This document shows, in pieces, positions 18,086-26,476 of a stretch of 32,214 nt of DNA. Both the position numbers and the translations under genes were made by a program. Below the pieces are notes generated by a model. It saw only the letters and a program-made list of their open reading frames with translations. It searched no databases and was not told where the DNA came from. The first letter of the stretch is position 1. Every line of letters starts with the position of its first letter. The stretch covers positions 1-32,214 of the forward strand of contig JAUVMT010000005.1 of NCBI GenBank assembly GCA_030600085.1, in the 5' to 3' direction. The stretch is from Gemmatimonadales bacterium (GTDB lineage: Bacteria > Gemmatimonadota > Gemmatimonadetes > Palauibacterales > Palauibacteraceae).

Positions 18086-19208
18086 GACCTCCGTCGCCGA
18101 GCACGGCAACCTCGCCGACCGACGCGACCTCGCGGAATGGCGCGACCTCGCGGATCAGCTGCTCGGGTGGTTTCGACCCGACGATCGGCAGGTCCCGTGG
18201 AGACACTCCAGCGACCCCTATCGCGTCTGGGTCGGGGAGGTGATGGCTCAGCAAACGCAGATCGCCACCGTGCTTGGCCGTTACGATCGGTTCCTCACTC
18301 GATTCCCCACCCTCTCATCGTTGGCGGACTCCAGCCTCGACGAGGTCCTCAAGGCTTGGGAGGGGATGGGATACTACGGGCGGGCGCGAAACCTACGCTC
18401 CGCGGCCAAGGAGGTCATGGCCGCCTACGGAGGCCGGCTGCCGGAGGATCCGAAGAGGCTGCGGCAGCTTCCCGGGATCGGCCCCTACACAGCCGGCGCG
18501 ATCGCCAGCCTGGCCTTTGGCCAGGATGAGCCGGCCGTCGACGGCAACGTGCGGCGCGTCCTCAGCCGTCTCTTCGACATCGCTCGGCCCACGGCTCGAC
18601 GCCTGGAAGCGGCCGCCCGGAGGCTGATCGAAGCACGGCCCGGGCGCGCCGCAGCGCTCAATCAGGCGATGATGGACCTCGGCGCCGTGCTCTGCACCCC
18701 TCGAGCTCCCGGCTGCGAGTCCTGCCCGCTGGCCGTGCACTGCCTCGCGCTTGCCCGTGGCTCGGTTGCCGACCGCCCCCCGACGGCCTCGCGCCGGCGG
18801 CTGCCGCACCAGACGGTGGGGGTAGGCGTCGTGTGGAGGGAAGGCAGGGTCCTCATCGCGCGGAGGCCACCGTCGGGACTGCTCGGCGGGTTGTGGGAGT
18901 TTCCGGGCGGCAAGCTGGAATCGGGCGAATCGGCGGCCGCGGCGGTGAAGCGAGAGCTCATGGAGGAGGTCGGCGTCGAGGTGCGCGTGGGTGCTCTCAT
19001 CGACCGGGTCGATCACGCGTACAGCCACTTCAGCGTCACCCTCCACTTCCACGAGGCCGAGTACCTCTCCGGCCGAGCACGGCCACGTGCCGCCTCCGAG
19101 GTCCGCTGGGTAGAGCCGGGAGCGCTCGGCGATTACGCCTTCCCCGCGGCCAGCCACACTATCGTCGACCGCGTGAGATCGACGGGCCGCGTCGCAGGGG
19201 GCGCCTAG
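18075..19208 (+). CDS. mutY: A/G-specific adenine glycosylase
   Basis: 377 aa (GTG start proposed); VGEVMAQQTQIATVLGRYDRF, LPGIGPYTAGAIASLAFGQDEPAVDGNVRRVLSRLF, [4Fe-4S] motif C-X6-C-X2-C-X5-C (CTPRAPGCESCPLAVHC), C-terminal NUDIX-like domain (LLGGLWEFPGGKLE). Confidence 0.95.
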   Translation: MNRRTSVAEHGNLADRRDLAEWRDLADQLLGWFRPDDRQVPWRHSSDPYRVWVGEVMAQQTQIATVLGRYDRFLTRFPTLSSLADSSLDEVLKAWEGMGYYGRARNLRSAAKEVMAAYGGRLPEDPKRLRQLPGIGPYTAGAIASLAFGQDEPAVDGNVRRVLSRLFDIARPTARRLEAAARRLIEARPGRAAALNQAMMDLGAVLCTPRAPGCESCPLAVHCLALARGSVADRPPTASRRRLPHQTVGVGVVWREGRVLIARRPPSGLLGGLWEFPGGKLESGESAAAAVKRELMEEVGVEVRVGALIDRVDHAYSHFSVTLHFHEAEYLSGRARPRAASEVRWVEPGALGDYAFPAASHTIVDRVRSTGRVAGGA

Positions 19209-20671
19209 GCCAGGCCTCCGCTGAACGGCGGATCGTCGGCGCCGGGCCGACGCCGGGAGGGTCGTCGCTGGTAGCCCGAATCGGTTCGACTGATTCTCCG
19301 CTTCGAGTGCAGAGCTTCAAGGACCAGCTCGCAGGCCGCGGCCACCTCCTCGGCCCGCGCATCTTCCGCCACGATGCCGGACGCCTCGACGAGCGGGAGC
19401 AGTCCCGTCACGTTGGAGAAGCCCTCCACCAGCGCGCCGCCACGGCTCATCTCCGAGATCCGCAGCATGCCCCCCAGATCGAAGTACTCGATGACGGGCG
19501 TGGCATCCTCCTCACGGAAGTGCTCCTCGAACGTCGCCTCACATGCGTCGGCGATCAGGTCGAAGGCGATCCGCTCGGCTCCCTGGAGCTCGCCTTCGTA
19601 CTCCAGCTCCAGCTTGCCGGTGATCGACGGCAGGGCGGCGTAGATGTCGGCAGGGCGTACGGTCGCCTGCTCTTCCCCGAGCAGGAGCGCTCGTCGTTCT
19701 GCAGCCGATACCGCGTTCTCGGTCACCGTGATAGGCATCCGCTGGCTCACCCCGGAACGCTGGTCCACTCGCTTGTCGGCCCGAGCGGCGAAGGCGACTC
19801 GCTCGACGATCTCCTTCACGAAGGCGGGCATCACCACGTCGATCTCGCGGTCGAGCCACGCTTCCTGGCCGGTGATGGCGATGCCCGTAGCCAGCTCCCG
19901 CGGATAGTGGGTGATCACCTCGGAGCCGACCCGGTCCTTCAGCGGCGTGATGATCTTGCCCCGGGCGGTATAGTCCTCGGGGTTCGCCGTGAACACGAGC
20001 TGCACATCCAGAGGCAGCCGCACGGGAAAGCCCTTGATCTGCACGTCCCCTTCCTGCATGACGTTGAACAGCGCGACCTGCACCTTTCCGGCGAGGTCGG
20101 GCAGCTCGTTGAGCGCGAAGATGCCGCGGTTCGCGCGCGGCAGCAGGCCGAAGTGGATGTTCAGCTCGTCGGACAGGACGTGCCCGCCTCTCGCGGCCCG
20201 GATCGGGTCCAGGTCGCCGATGAGGTCGGCCACGGTGACATCGGGGGTCGCCAGCTTCTCCACGTATCTGCTGTCCCGGCCAACCCAACGCACCGGTGTA
20301 TCGTCGCCCTGCTCCTCCACCCGCACTCGACCGAACCGGCTGATCGGAGCGAGCGGGTCGTCGTTGACTTCCGATCCCTCGATGACCGGTATCTCGTCGT
20401 CCAGCAGTCCCACGAGGGCGCGCAGGATCCGGCTCTTGGCCTGTCCCCTGAGACCGAGCACGATGAAGTTGTGGCGAGAGAGGATTGCATGGACGATTCC
20501 CGGGATCACGCTCTCGTCGTAGCCGATGATCCCCGGAAACAACGGGCCGCCTTCCTTCAGCCGGCGCCTCAGGTTGGCCCGCAGCTCTTCCTTGACCGAG
20601 CGCGGCGTGTATCCCGAGCTCTTCAGCTCACCCAGCGTTCGCGGCCCTTCCATCTCTCCTCCGGTTTTCAA
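19205..20671 (-). CDS. AAA+ ATPase, magnesium chelatase ChlI/MoxR-like
   Basis: 488 aa; Walker A GLRGQAKSR; GIFALNELPDLAGKVQVALFNVMQEGDVQIKGFPVRLPLDVQLVFTANPEDYTARGKIITPLKDRVGSEVITHYP. Confidence 0.88.
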   Translation of the reverse strand: MKTGGEMEGPRTLGELKSSGYTPRSVKEELRANLRRRLKEGGPLFPGIIGYDESVIPGIVHAILSRHNFIVLGLRGQAKSRILRALVGLLDDEIPVIEGSEVNDDPLAPISRFGRVRVEEQGDDTPVRWVGRDSRYVEKLATPDVTVADLIGDLDPIRAARGGHVLSDELNIHFGLLPRANRGIFALNELPDLAGKVQVALFNVMQEGDVQIKGFPVRLPLDVQLVFTANPEDYTARGKIITPLKDRVGSEVITHYPRELATGIAITGQEAWLDREIDVVMPAFVKEIVERVAFAARADKRVDQRSGVSQRMPITVTENAVSAAERRALLLGEEQATVRPADIYAALPSITGKLELEYEGELQGAERIAFDLIADACEATFEEHFREEDATPVIEYFDLGGMLRISEMSRGGALVEGFSNVTGLLPLVEASGIVAEDARAEEVAAACELVLEALHSKRRISRTDSGYQRRPSRRRPGADDPPFSGGLA

Positions 20672-20683
20672 AATCGCGCCCCT

Positions 20684-21877
20684 TTACGTTTCTACGACGG
20701 ATCGAGAGGGCCGTTCCTTGAGCGCCAGGAGCCATAGCGCTGCCGCGGCCAGGAACGCCGCAGCGGCGTGAAACGCGATTGTGTAACCCAGCGCGCCGAA
20801 CGCCCACCCGCCCGCCGCCGGACCGACAGCCCTCGCGAGCGCGCTGGCCGATTGGTTCACCCCCAGCACGCTCCCCTGGTCCGCGTCGTCCGCCCGCCCG
20901 GACAGGATGCCGAGCAACGAAGGATTGAAGAGCCCCCAGCCCGCGCCCAGAAAGGCGAGTGACGCCAGGATCCCGCTCGTGCCGGGCGCCCAGGCGAGGA
21001 CGATGAGCGCGAGCGCCACGGCGGCGGTGCCGGATATCGCCGTGCGCCTCTCGCCCAGGCGTTGGACGACCGGACCGACAACCCCACCCTGAGTCACCGC
21101 CGACACCACTCCGGCGAAGGCGAAGAAGGCGCCCGCCTCCGCGGCGCTCATCCCGATCGGGTTGTGCAGCAGCAGCGGGAAGATGGTCGTGTAGGCGGCA
21201 ATCCCGGTGTTGGCGAGAAGCGTGGCTCCGATCGGACCGCGAAAACGGTTGTCACCCAGCGTCTGGGCCAGGACGCGGAGCTGCTCGCCCGCTGCACGCA
21301 CGCCCGAGGTCGAGGACCATCCGTCGGGCTTCACCCTCTTCTCGACCGGAAGCGATTCCGGAAGAAAGGCGATGGCCACCACCGCCGCCAGAAGGCTGAG
21401 TCCGGCGGCCACAAACCCGGGAAGGGCGTACCCCCACCGGCTCATGAACCCGCCGATCGCAGGACCGATGATGAACCCGATGCCGAAGGCGGCGCCGATG
21501 AGTCCCATCGCCTTCGCCCGGCCTTCCCTCGGACTTCGATCGGCCACGTAGGCCTGCGCGACCGGTATCGTGGCGCCCATCACGCCACCCACGATCCGCG
21601 AGAGCAGGAGGACCCAGATGCTGCCGGCCAACGCGAAGACGACGTACGACCCGGCGGTCCCGAGCAGTCCGAGGATCAGCGGCAGCCGGCGTCCATGACG
21701 GTCCGAAATCCGGCCCCAGATCGGCGCGAAGACGAACTGCATCGCCGAGTAGGCGCCGATGATGCCTCCGACCGCGAGCGGGCTCGCCCCGAAGTCCGTG
21801 GCGAAGAACGGCAGAAGCGGCAGGACAATGCCGAAGCCGATGAGGTTGATGACGATGGTGAGGAAGACGACGCCCAA
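20684..21877 (-). CDS. MFS transporter (TetA/multidrug-resistance-like)
   Basis: 397 aa; motif A-like WGRISDRHGRRLPLILGLLGTAGSYVVFALA, multiple hydrophobic segments. Confidence 0.9.
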   Translation of the reverse strand: MGVVFLTIVINLIGFGIVLPLLPFFATDFGASPLAVGGIIGAYSAMQFVFAPIWGRISDRHGRRLPLILGLLGTAGSYVVFALAGSIWVLLLSRIVGGVMGATIPVAQAYVADRSPREGRAKAMGLIGAAFGIGFIIGPAIGGFMSRWGYALPGFVAAGLSLLAAVVAIAFLPESLPVEKRVKPDGWSSTSGVRAAGEQLRVLAQTLGDNRFRGPIGATLLANTGIAAYTTIFPLLLHNPIGMSAAEAGAFFAFAGVVSAVTQGGVVGPVVQRLGERRTAISGTAAVALALIVLAWAPGTSGILASLAFLGAGWGLFNPSLLGILSGRADDADQGSVLGVNQSASALARAVGPAAGGWAFGALGYTIAFHAAAAFLAAAALWLLALKERPSRSVVET

Positions 21878-21918
21878 CGAGAGGCCACGGCGGTCGTTGC
21901 CCCCCGCCTGCCGCGAAG

Positions 21919-22725
21919 TCAGAGCTCGCCGCCCGCGTCGAAGCCTGGTGGCAGCAGTCCGCGCTCGGCCAGGTGAGCCAGGTGAGCTCGAACGGCGCCC
22001 TCGGCGGCCGATTCCAACCCGGCCGCAAGATCGGGGTAGACACGCCGCCTGATCGCATCCAACGACCTCGCGCCCGCCTCGAGGGCATCGCGGATCTGGC
22101 GCTCGCGCTCGAGACGGTGGTGTAGATAGCCCTCCAGGAGCGCTCCCGCTTCGGCCACGAGGGGACCGTGTCCGGGCAGGATGCGCTCGGGTCTCAGAGA
22201 GATGAGACGACTGAGACTCGCCAGGTACGAACTCATGTTTCCGTCCGGCGGCGCGACCAGGGTCGAGCCCTCTCCGAGCACCGTGTCACCGGTGAACAAC
22301 CAGCGAGCAGGCTGCAGGCAGAAGCTCAGCGAGTCGGCCGAATGTCCCGGGGTCTCCAAGACGTCGAGGTGGGCCGAGCCTTCGTCGACCTCGATTCGGT
22401 CTCCATCTCCGAGCGGTCGTCCCTCCAGCCCGATACGGGCGAGGGTCTGCGGCGACGCCGCCAGAGATGCTCCGAACTCCTCGGCCGCCCTGGGAGCCAG
22501 AGCCGCATGATCGTGGTGGGCATGAGTCAGGCAGACCCACTCCACGACCGCCTCCCCGACCAGCTCGACGAGCCGGTCGATGCCCCTCGGCCGATCCGGA
22601 CCAGGATCCAGCAAGACCGCCCGCCGGGCCCCGATCCTGTAGCTGCGGGTGCCATCCAGCGTCAGCGGCCCCGGGTTGTCCGCCACCACCACACCCACCT
22701 CCTCGCCCAGCTCGGTGGCCGCCAT
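21919..22725 (-). CDS. MBL fold metallo-hydrolase (LACTB2/RNase Z-like family)
   Basis: 268 aa; CLTHAHHDHAALAPRAAEEFGASLAAS, ETPGHSADSLSFCLQPARWLFTGDTVLGEGSTLV, ILPGHGPLVAEAGALLEGYLHHRLERERQI. Confidence 0.9.
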   Translation of the reverse strand: MAATELGEEVGVVVADNPGPLTLDGTRSYRIGARRAVLLDPGPDRPRGIDRLVELVGEAVVEWVCLTHAHHDHAALAPRAAEEFGASLAASPQTLARIGLEGRPLGDGDRIEVDEGSAHLDVLETPGHSADSLSFCLQPARWLFTGDTVLGEGSTLVAPPDGNMSSYLASLSRLISLRPERILPGHGPLVAEAGALLEGYLHHRLERERQIRDALEAGARSLDAIRRRVYPDLAAGLESAAEGAVRAHLAHLAERGLLPPGFDAGGEL

Positions 22726-22735
22726 CTCGGGAAAG

Positions 22736-23536
22736 CTACTCCAGCACGACAGGGGCCGGCCGAACCCTTCCGGCTTCGAAGATCAGCTCGGCGAGGATCG
22801 GCTTCACCACGCGCCCCTGAAAGGCGTGGAAGACCTCGTCCAACGATCTGAATCGGTCGAGAAGCTCGAGCGTGGTGCGGGTGGGAAAGAGCATCGGCAG
22901 GCGGCCGGCAGCGAAGCGTGCCAGCGCGTCGGCCGGGTCGAGCCAGGCGAACGCCGTGTGTTCGCGGGTCAGCTCCGGCTCTCCGCCTGGATGGCGAGCG
23001 AGGAAGAAGCGCGTGTCGTAGCGCCTGCTGAACTGCACGGGCGTGATCCAGCGTGAGAAGTAGACCACGGCGGACGCATCGAGCCGGACGCCGCTCTCGG
23101 CCAGGAGCTCCACGAAGGTCAGCGACCCGTCGAGCAGGCTCTCCCGACGGGCTCGCGCAGCCCTCAAAGCCGCCGACGCGGCGGCGGCGGCCAGCAGCAG
23201 GCCCGTCTCCTAGAAGGCCTCGCGCAGAGCAGCGAACACGGCTTGCGGCTCGCCGGCCGTCCCATCCTTCACCTGGTCGATCGCCTCGGCTGAAGAGTCT
23301 TCCGGATCGACGGTACCACCGGGGAAGACGTGCGCTCCGGCGGCGAAGCGGCTCTCGACCGGCCGCTGCAACAGAAGGACGTCGAAGCGACGGGTCGTGG
23401 AGCGGGCCAGGCATACCGTGGCGGCCGGCCTGGGCTCGACCGGCGGCGAGCCCTGTGGGATGTGGCCTCTCGCGAATTCCTCTGCCTCGATATCGCGCTG
23501 CACGCGTTCCGTGTCCGGGAGCTCGCCGCCTACCAC
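22736..23536 (-). pseudogene. NUDIX hydrolase (NUDT19-like) interrupted by an in-frame TAG in the Nudix box
   Basis: ORFs 23210..23536 and 22736..23167 are in the same frame. Read-through gives FPGGTVDPEDS...AVFAALREAF*ETGLLLA...VVYFSRWITPVQFSRRYDTRFFLA; the only interruption is TAG at 23212-23210 (minus), at the first Glu of REUXEEXGU. Confidence 0.85.
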
Positions 23537-23540
23537 TCGC

Positions 23541-24263
23541 TTACCACTCGAGCAGTTCCCCCGTCGCGAGCCCCGCCAGGACCAGGAGCACGAGGAGCGA
23601 GGCGAGCACGATTAAGAAACCGACCACGGGGATGAGGACGATGGCGGCCGCCCTGCCCGGCGTCGTCCGGTGGGCTTCCCGTAAGCCCATCACCAAGAGA
23701 ACCAGCGACCAGACGGCACCCACGGCCGGCCCCAGGAACGGAGCCGCCGTGAAGACGGCAGGCCCAGCGCTGTAGCAGAAGAGGCGCGCGGTGGCCCGCA
23801 TGCCGCGCCGCGCCGGAGCCAGGATGACCGCAAACAGCTGCAGCACAAGAACGCCGAGGCCGAGGCCGATCAGGGCGGCGAAGGGCTCGAAGAAGAACTG
23901 CACGAGTGGAGCCAGCGGAGCTGCCGGGCGGAATGCCGCGGTAAGCAGCGGCGCGTCGGTCGATCGCCACAACAGCACGAAGAATGCGGAGGTGATCGAT
24001 ACCAGCAAGTAGTAGAGCAGGGGTCTGGCCAGAGAGCCTTCCCATGCCAGGCGGCGGAAGAAGGCGGCCGGCTGGAAGAGGCTGTCGCGCCAGGTACGAA
24101 GGAGACTGGCGGGGAACGCCACGGAGGAATCTTCCCAGGCGACGCTTCCGGCCCGCGTTTGATCGTGATGGGCGACCGCGGCTTCCGAGAGCCGGGTGCC
24201 GCAGAGCGGGCACTCGATATTGCCGTGGCCGGATTCGAAGCCGCAGTGCGGGCAGATGGGCAA
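23541..24263 (-). CDS. Zinc-ribbon plus Yip1-like integral membrane protein
   Basis: 240 aa; N-terminal CPHCGFESGHGNIECPLCGTRL zinc ribbon; Yip1-like region SLFQPAAFFRRLAWEGSLARPLLYYLLVSITSAFFVLLW and further hydrophobic segments. Confidence 0.75.
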   Translation of the reverse strand: MPICPHCGFESGHGNIECPLCGTRLSEAAVAHHDQTRAGSVAWEDSSVAFPASLLRTWRDSLFQPAAFFRRLAWEGSLARPLLYYLLVSITSAFFVLLWRSTDAPLLTAAFRPAAPLAPLVQFFFEPFAALIGLGLGVLVLQLFAVILAPARRGMRATARLFCYSAGPAVFTAAPFLGPAVGAVWSLVLLVMGLREAHRTTPGRAAAIVLIPVVGFLIVLASLLVLLVLAGLATGELLEW

Positions 24264-24362
24264 GTGGACCTCGCGTTGGAGTTCCGGGCAGGGGGCGAAG
24301 ATGGCGTCTCGAGCGGCGCCTAGCCAAATCGGCCGGCGTGCCCCGGCTGGCTCAGAGAATGC

Positions 24363-25265
24363 TCAGCGCTCGCTCGCCAGCCAACGGTACAACCCCCGCA
24401 CGTTCAGCGCGAACCACTCCGCGTAGCCGCCCCACGACGCGTACTCGTCCAGGCTGATCCGCTCGGCCGCCTCGTCTTCGCTCCACCCCGCGTCGAGCGC
24501 CTGCTGAACCGCGTCGCGCAGATCCCCGTAGTAGGCGATCTGCCGCTTCACGGCGCCGCGATCTCCAACCGGCCCGTGCCCGAAGGCGATCGTCTCGAAC
24601 TCCAGCGTGTCCAGCGCCTCGAGCGCCAGGAAGAACTCACGGAACTGGTGGCTGCCGAGGTCGCGATATCCGACGCGATCGTTGGCCACGAAGTCCACGG
24701 CGAAGGCGATGCTCGCATCGGGTATGAGCCCGACGATCATGCTCGCCGTGTGGCTCGGGCCGAGGTAGACCAGGCGGACCTCCCGTCCCCCCGGCCTCAG
24801 GGTGAGGCGGCCGCTGAAGGTCAGGTCGGGTGGCGGGAGGCTGGGATTCGCCGCCTCCAGGAGGGGCGCCAGCCCGTTCTCGTGGCCGATGATCAGGGTT
24901 CGGCCGCCGAATATCGCTCGCAGCACACCGGCGCCCGAGGCATGGTCGGCGTGATGGTGACTGTAGACGATGGCGAGAAGCGGGACGCCGGGAGCCACGG
25001 CCCGGATCTCCTGGGCCAGGATGCGGGCCGCATCATCGGAGATCGGATCGAACGCGACCACGCCGTCGTCCGTGACGACGAACAACGTGTTGTGGGCTCC
25101 ATAGCTGAACTGGAAGACCCCATCCGCCAACTCCGTCGTCGCCCACTCCGTCTCCTGGGCCGAGGCTTCCGTTTCAGAGAACAGGCCGCCCAGAACGCTC
25201 ACCGCCAGAATCGACGCCAGCGCGAGCCGGCTCCGCAACCGGAGCGCCTTCCGGATGACGCCCAT
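24363..25265 (-). CDS. Exported MBL fold metallo-hydrolase
   Basis: Start taken as ATG 25265 (MGVIRKALRLRSRLALASILAVSVLGGLFSETEASAQ, signal peptide); IVYSHHHADHASGAGVL, FGHGPVGDRGAV. ATG shares one base with the dnaN stop (TGATG). Confidence 0.88.
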   Translation of the reverse strand: MGVIRKALRLRSRLALASILAVSVLGGLFSETEASAQETEWATTELADGVFQFSYGAHNTLFVVTDDGVVAFDPISDDAARILAQEIRAVAPGVPLLAIVYSHHHADHASGAGVLRAIFGGRTLIIGHENGLAPLLEAANPSLPPPDLTFSGRLTLRPGGREVRLVYLGPSHTASMIVGLIPDASIAFAVDFVANDRVGYRDLGSHQFREFFLALEALDTLEFETIAFGHGPVGDRGAVKRQIAYYGDLRDAVQQALDAGWSEDEAAERISLDEYASWGGYAEWFALNVRGLYRWLASER

Positions 25266-26368
25266 CAATCCAGAAGCCTCAGTGGCATCACGAGGCAAAG
25301 GTAGTCGGAGCCACCTTCCGCGGGCTGCAATGTCGCTGCCCGCTCCGGAGCCTTGAAGCTAAACTTCACATCGTCGTCCGACATGTAGCGCATCACCTCG
25401 AGAAGGTAGTTCGCGTTGAAGCCGATTTCGAGCGACTCTCCATCGTAATCGACCGCAAGCTCGTCCTCGGCCTCGCCCAGGTCGGGCGTCTGCACGCGGA
25501 ACTTCAACACGCCAGGCTCGAACAGCAGCCGGACCCGGTGGGTCTGGTCGCTCGCCACGACGGCCATCCGCCGGATGGCGGACTCCAGGCCGGCACGGCT
25601 CGCCACAACCTCCTTGTCGTTGTCCTTCGGTATGACCTGATCGAAGTTCGGGTACGGGCCCTCGATCAGGCGAGTGAAAACGGCGCGCCGCTCCGAGCGG
25701 AAGGCCAGGTGGTTCGCAGACCGGGCGATCTCCAGCTGCTCTTCGGCGTCGAACAGCCGTTGCACCTGGCCGAGCGCTTTCGGCGGCACGATCAGATCTG
25801 CCTCCGGGGCGCCCGCCTCGTGGAGGTGCTTGGTCATCATGGCGAGCCGGTGTCCGTTCGTCGCCACCATCGTCGTCGACTCCGGCCGGAGCTGCCAGAG
25901 CACGCCATTGAGGATCGGCCGGCTCTCTTCGGTGGACGCGGCGAACGAGGTGTGGGAGATCAGCTCCTGGAGCGCCTCGGCAGACATCTTCCAGCTCTCC
26001 GAGAAGTCCACCTCCGGGAAGGTCGGGAACTCCCCTTCCGGGAGGCCATAGAGCTTGAATTTGCTCCGGCCACACTCGATTCGTATCTGATCCTGATCGG
26101 CGATCAGATGGACCGGAGCGTCCTCGAGCTCCCGGGTGATCTCCGAGAACTTCTTGGCGGGGACGGTCACGGCTCCCTCGGCCTCCACCTCCGCATCGAT
26201 CGCTACCTGGACGGAGATGTCCAAATCGGTACCGCACAGCTGTACCGAGTCCCCGTCCGCCCTGAGCAGGATATTGGAAAGCACCGGTAGCGTCGTCCGC
26301 GCCGGGATCGTGGCGGAGACGGCTCCCAACCCCCTCTGCAGCTTCTCACGTGTAATGGACAGCTTCAT
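25265..26368 (-). CDS. dnaN: DNA polymerase III subunit beta (sliding clamp)
   Basis: 367 aa; MKLSITREKLQRGLGAVSATIPARTTLPVLSNILL, TNGHRLAMM, C-terminal YLCLVMPLRLLD. Confidence 0.97.
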   Translation of the reverse strand: MKLSITREKLQRGLGAVSATIPARTTLPVLSNILLRADGDSVQLCGTDLDISVQVAIDAEVEAEGAVTVPAKKFSEITRELEDAPVHLIADQDQIRIECGRSKFKLYGLPEGEFPTFPEVDFSESWKMSAEALQELISHTSFAASTEESRPILNGVLWQLRPESTTMVATNGHRLAMMTKHLHEAGAPEADLIVPPKALGQVQRLFDAEEQLEIARSANHLAFRSERRAVFTRLIEGPYPNFDQVIPKDNDKEVVASRAGLESAIRRMAVVASDQTHRVRLLFEPGVLKFRVQTPDLGEAEDELAVDYDGESLEIGFNANYLLEVMRYMSDDDVKFSFKAPERAATLQPAEGGSDYLCLVMPLRLLD

Positions 26369-26429
26369 TCGGAACCTCGTTGGTCCGGCGATGGAAAAAG
26401 TGGCGTAGTAATTCTATCCCTACCTGTAG

Positions 26430-26476
26430 AAATAAATCTTAGTAGTAGCAGTAGGGCGCGTTGGAAAGTGGAAAAC
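26430..26476 (+). other. Candidate oriC basal unwinding element: AT-rich tract, DnaA-trio repeats, GC spacer, DnaA-box-like sites
   Basis: 5'-aaataaatct TAG TAG TAG CAG TAG ggcgcg ttggaaagtggaaaac-3'; trios at 26440-26454, GC-rich spacer 26455-26460, box-like AGTGGAAAA 26467-26475 (reverse complement TTTTCCACT, 7/9 to TTATCCACA). Lies in the dnaA/dnaN intergenic region. Confidence 0.7.

Noticed and set aside
19159-19362. Minus-strand 67 aa ORF at the mutY/AAA+ junction
   Set aside because: Short, off-frame, Arg/Pro rich; consistent with a GC-driven spurious ORF.
23210-23212. Genome-wide amber reassignment as explanation for the Nudix TAG
   Set aside because: dapF, mutY and the AAA+ gene terminate with TAG at expected positions, so TAG works as a stop here.
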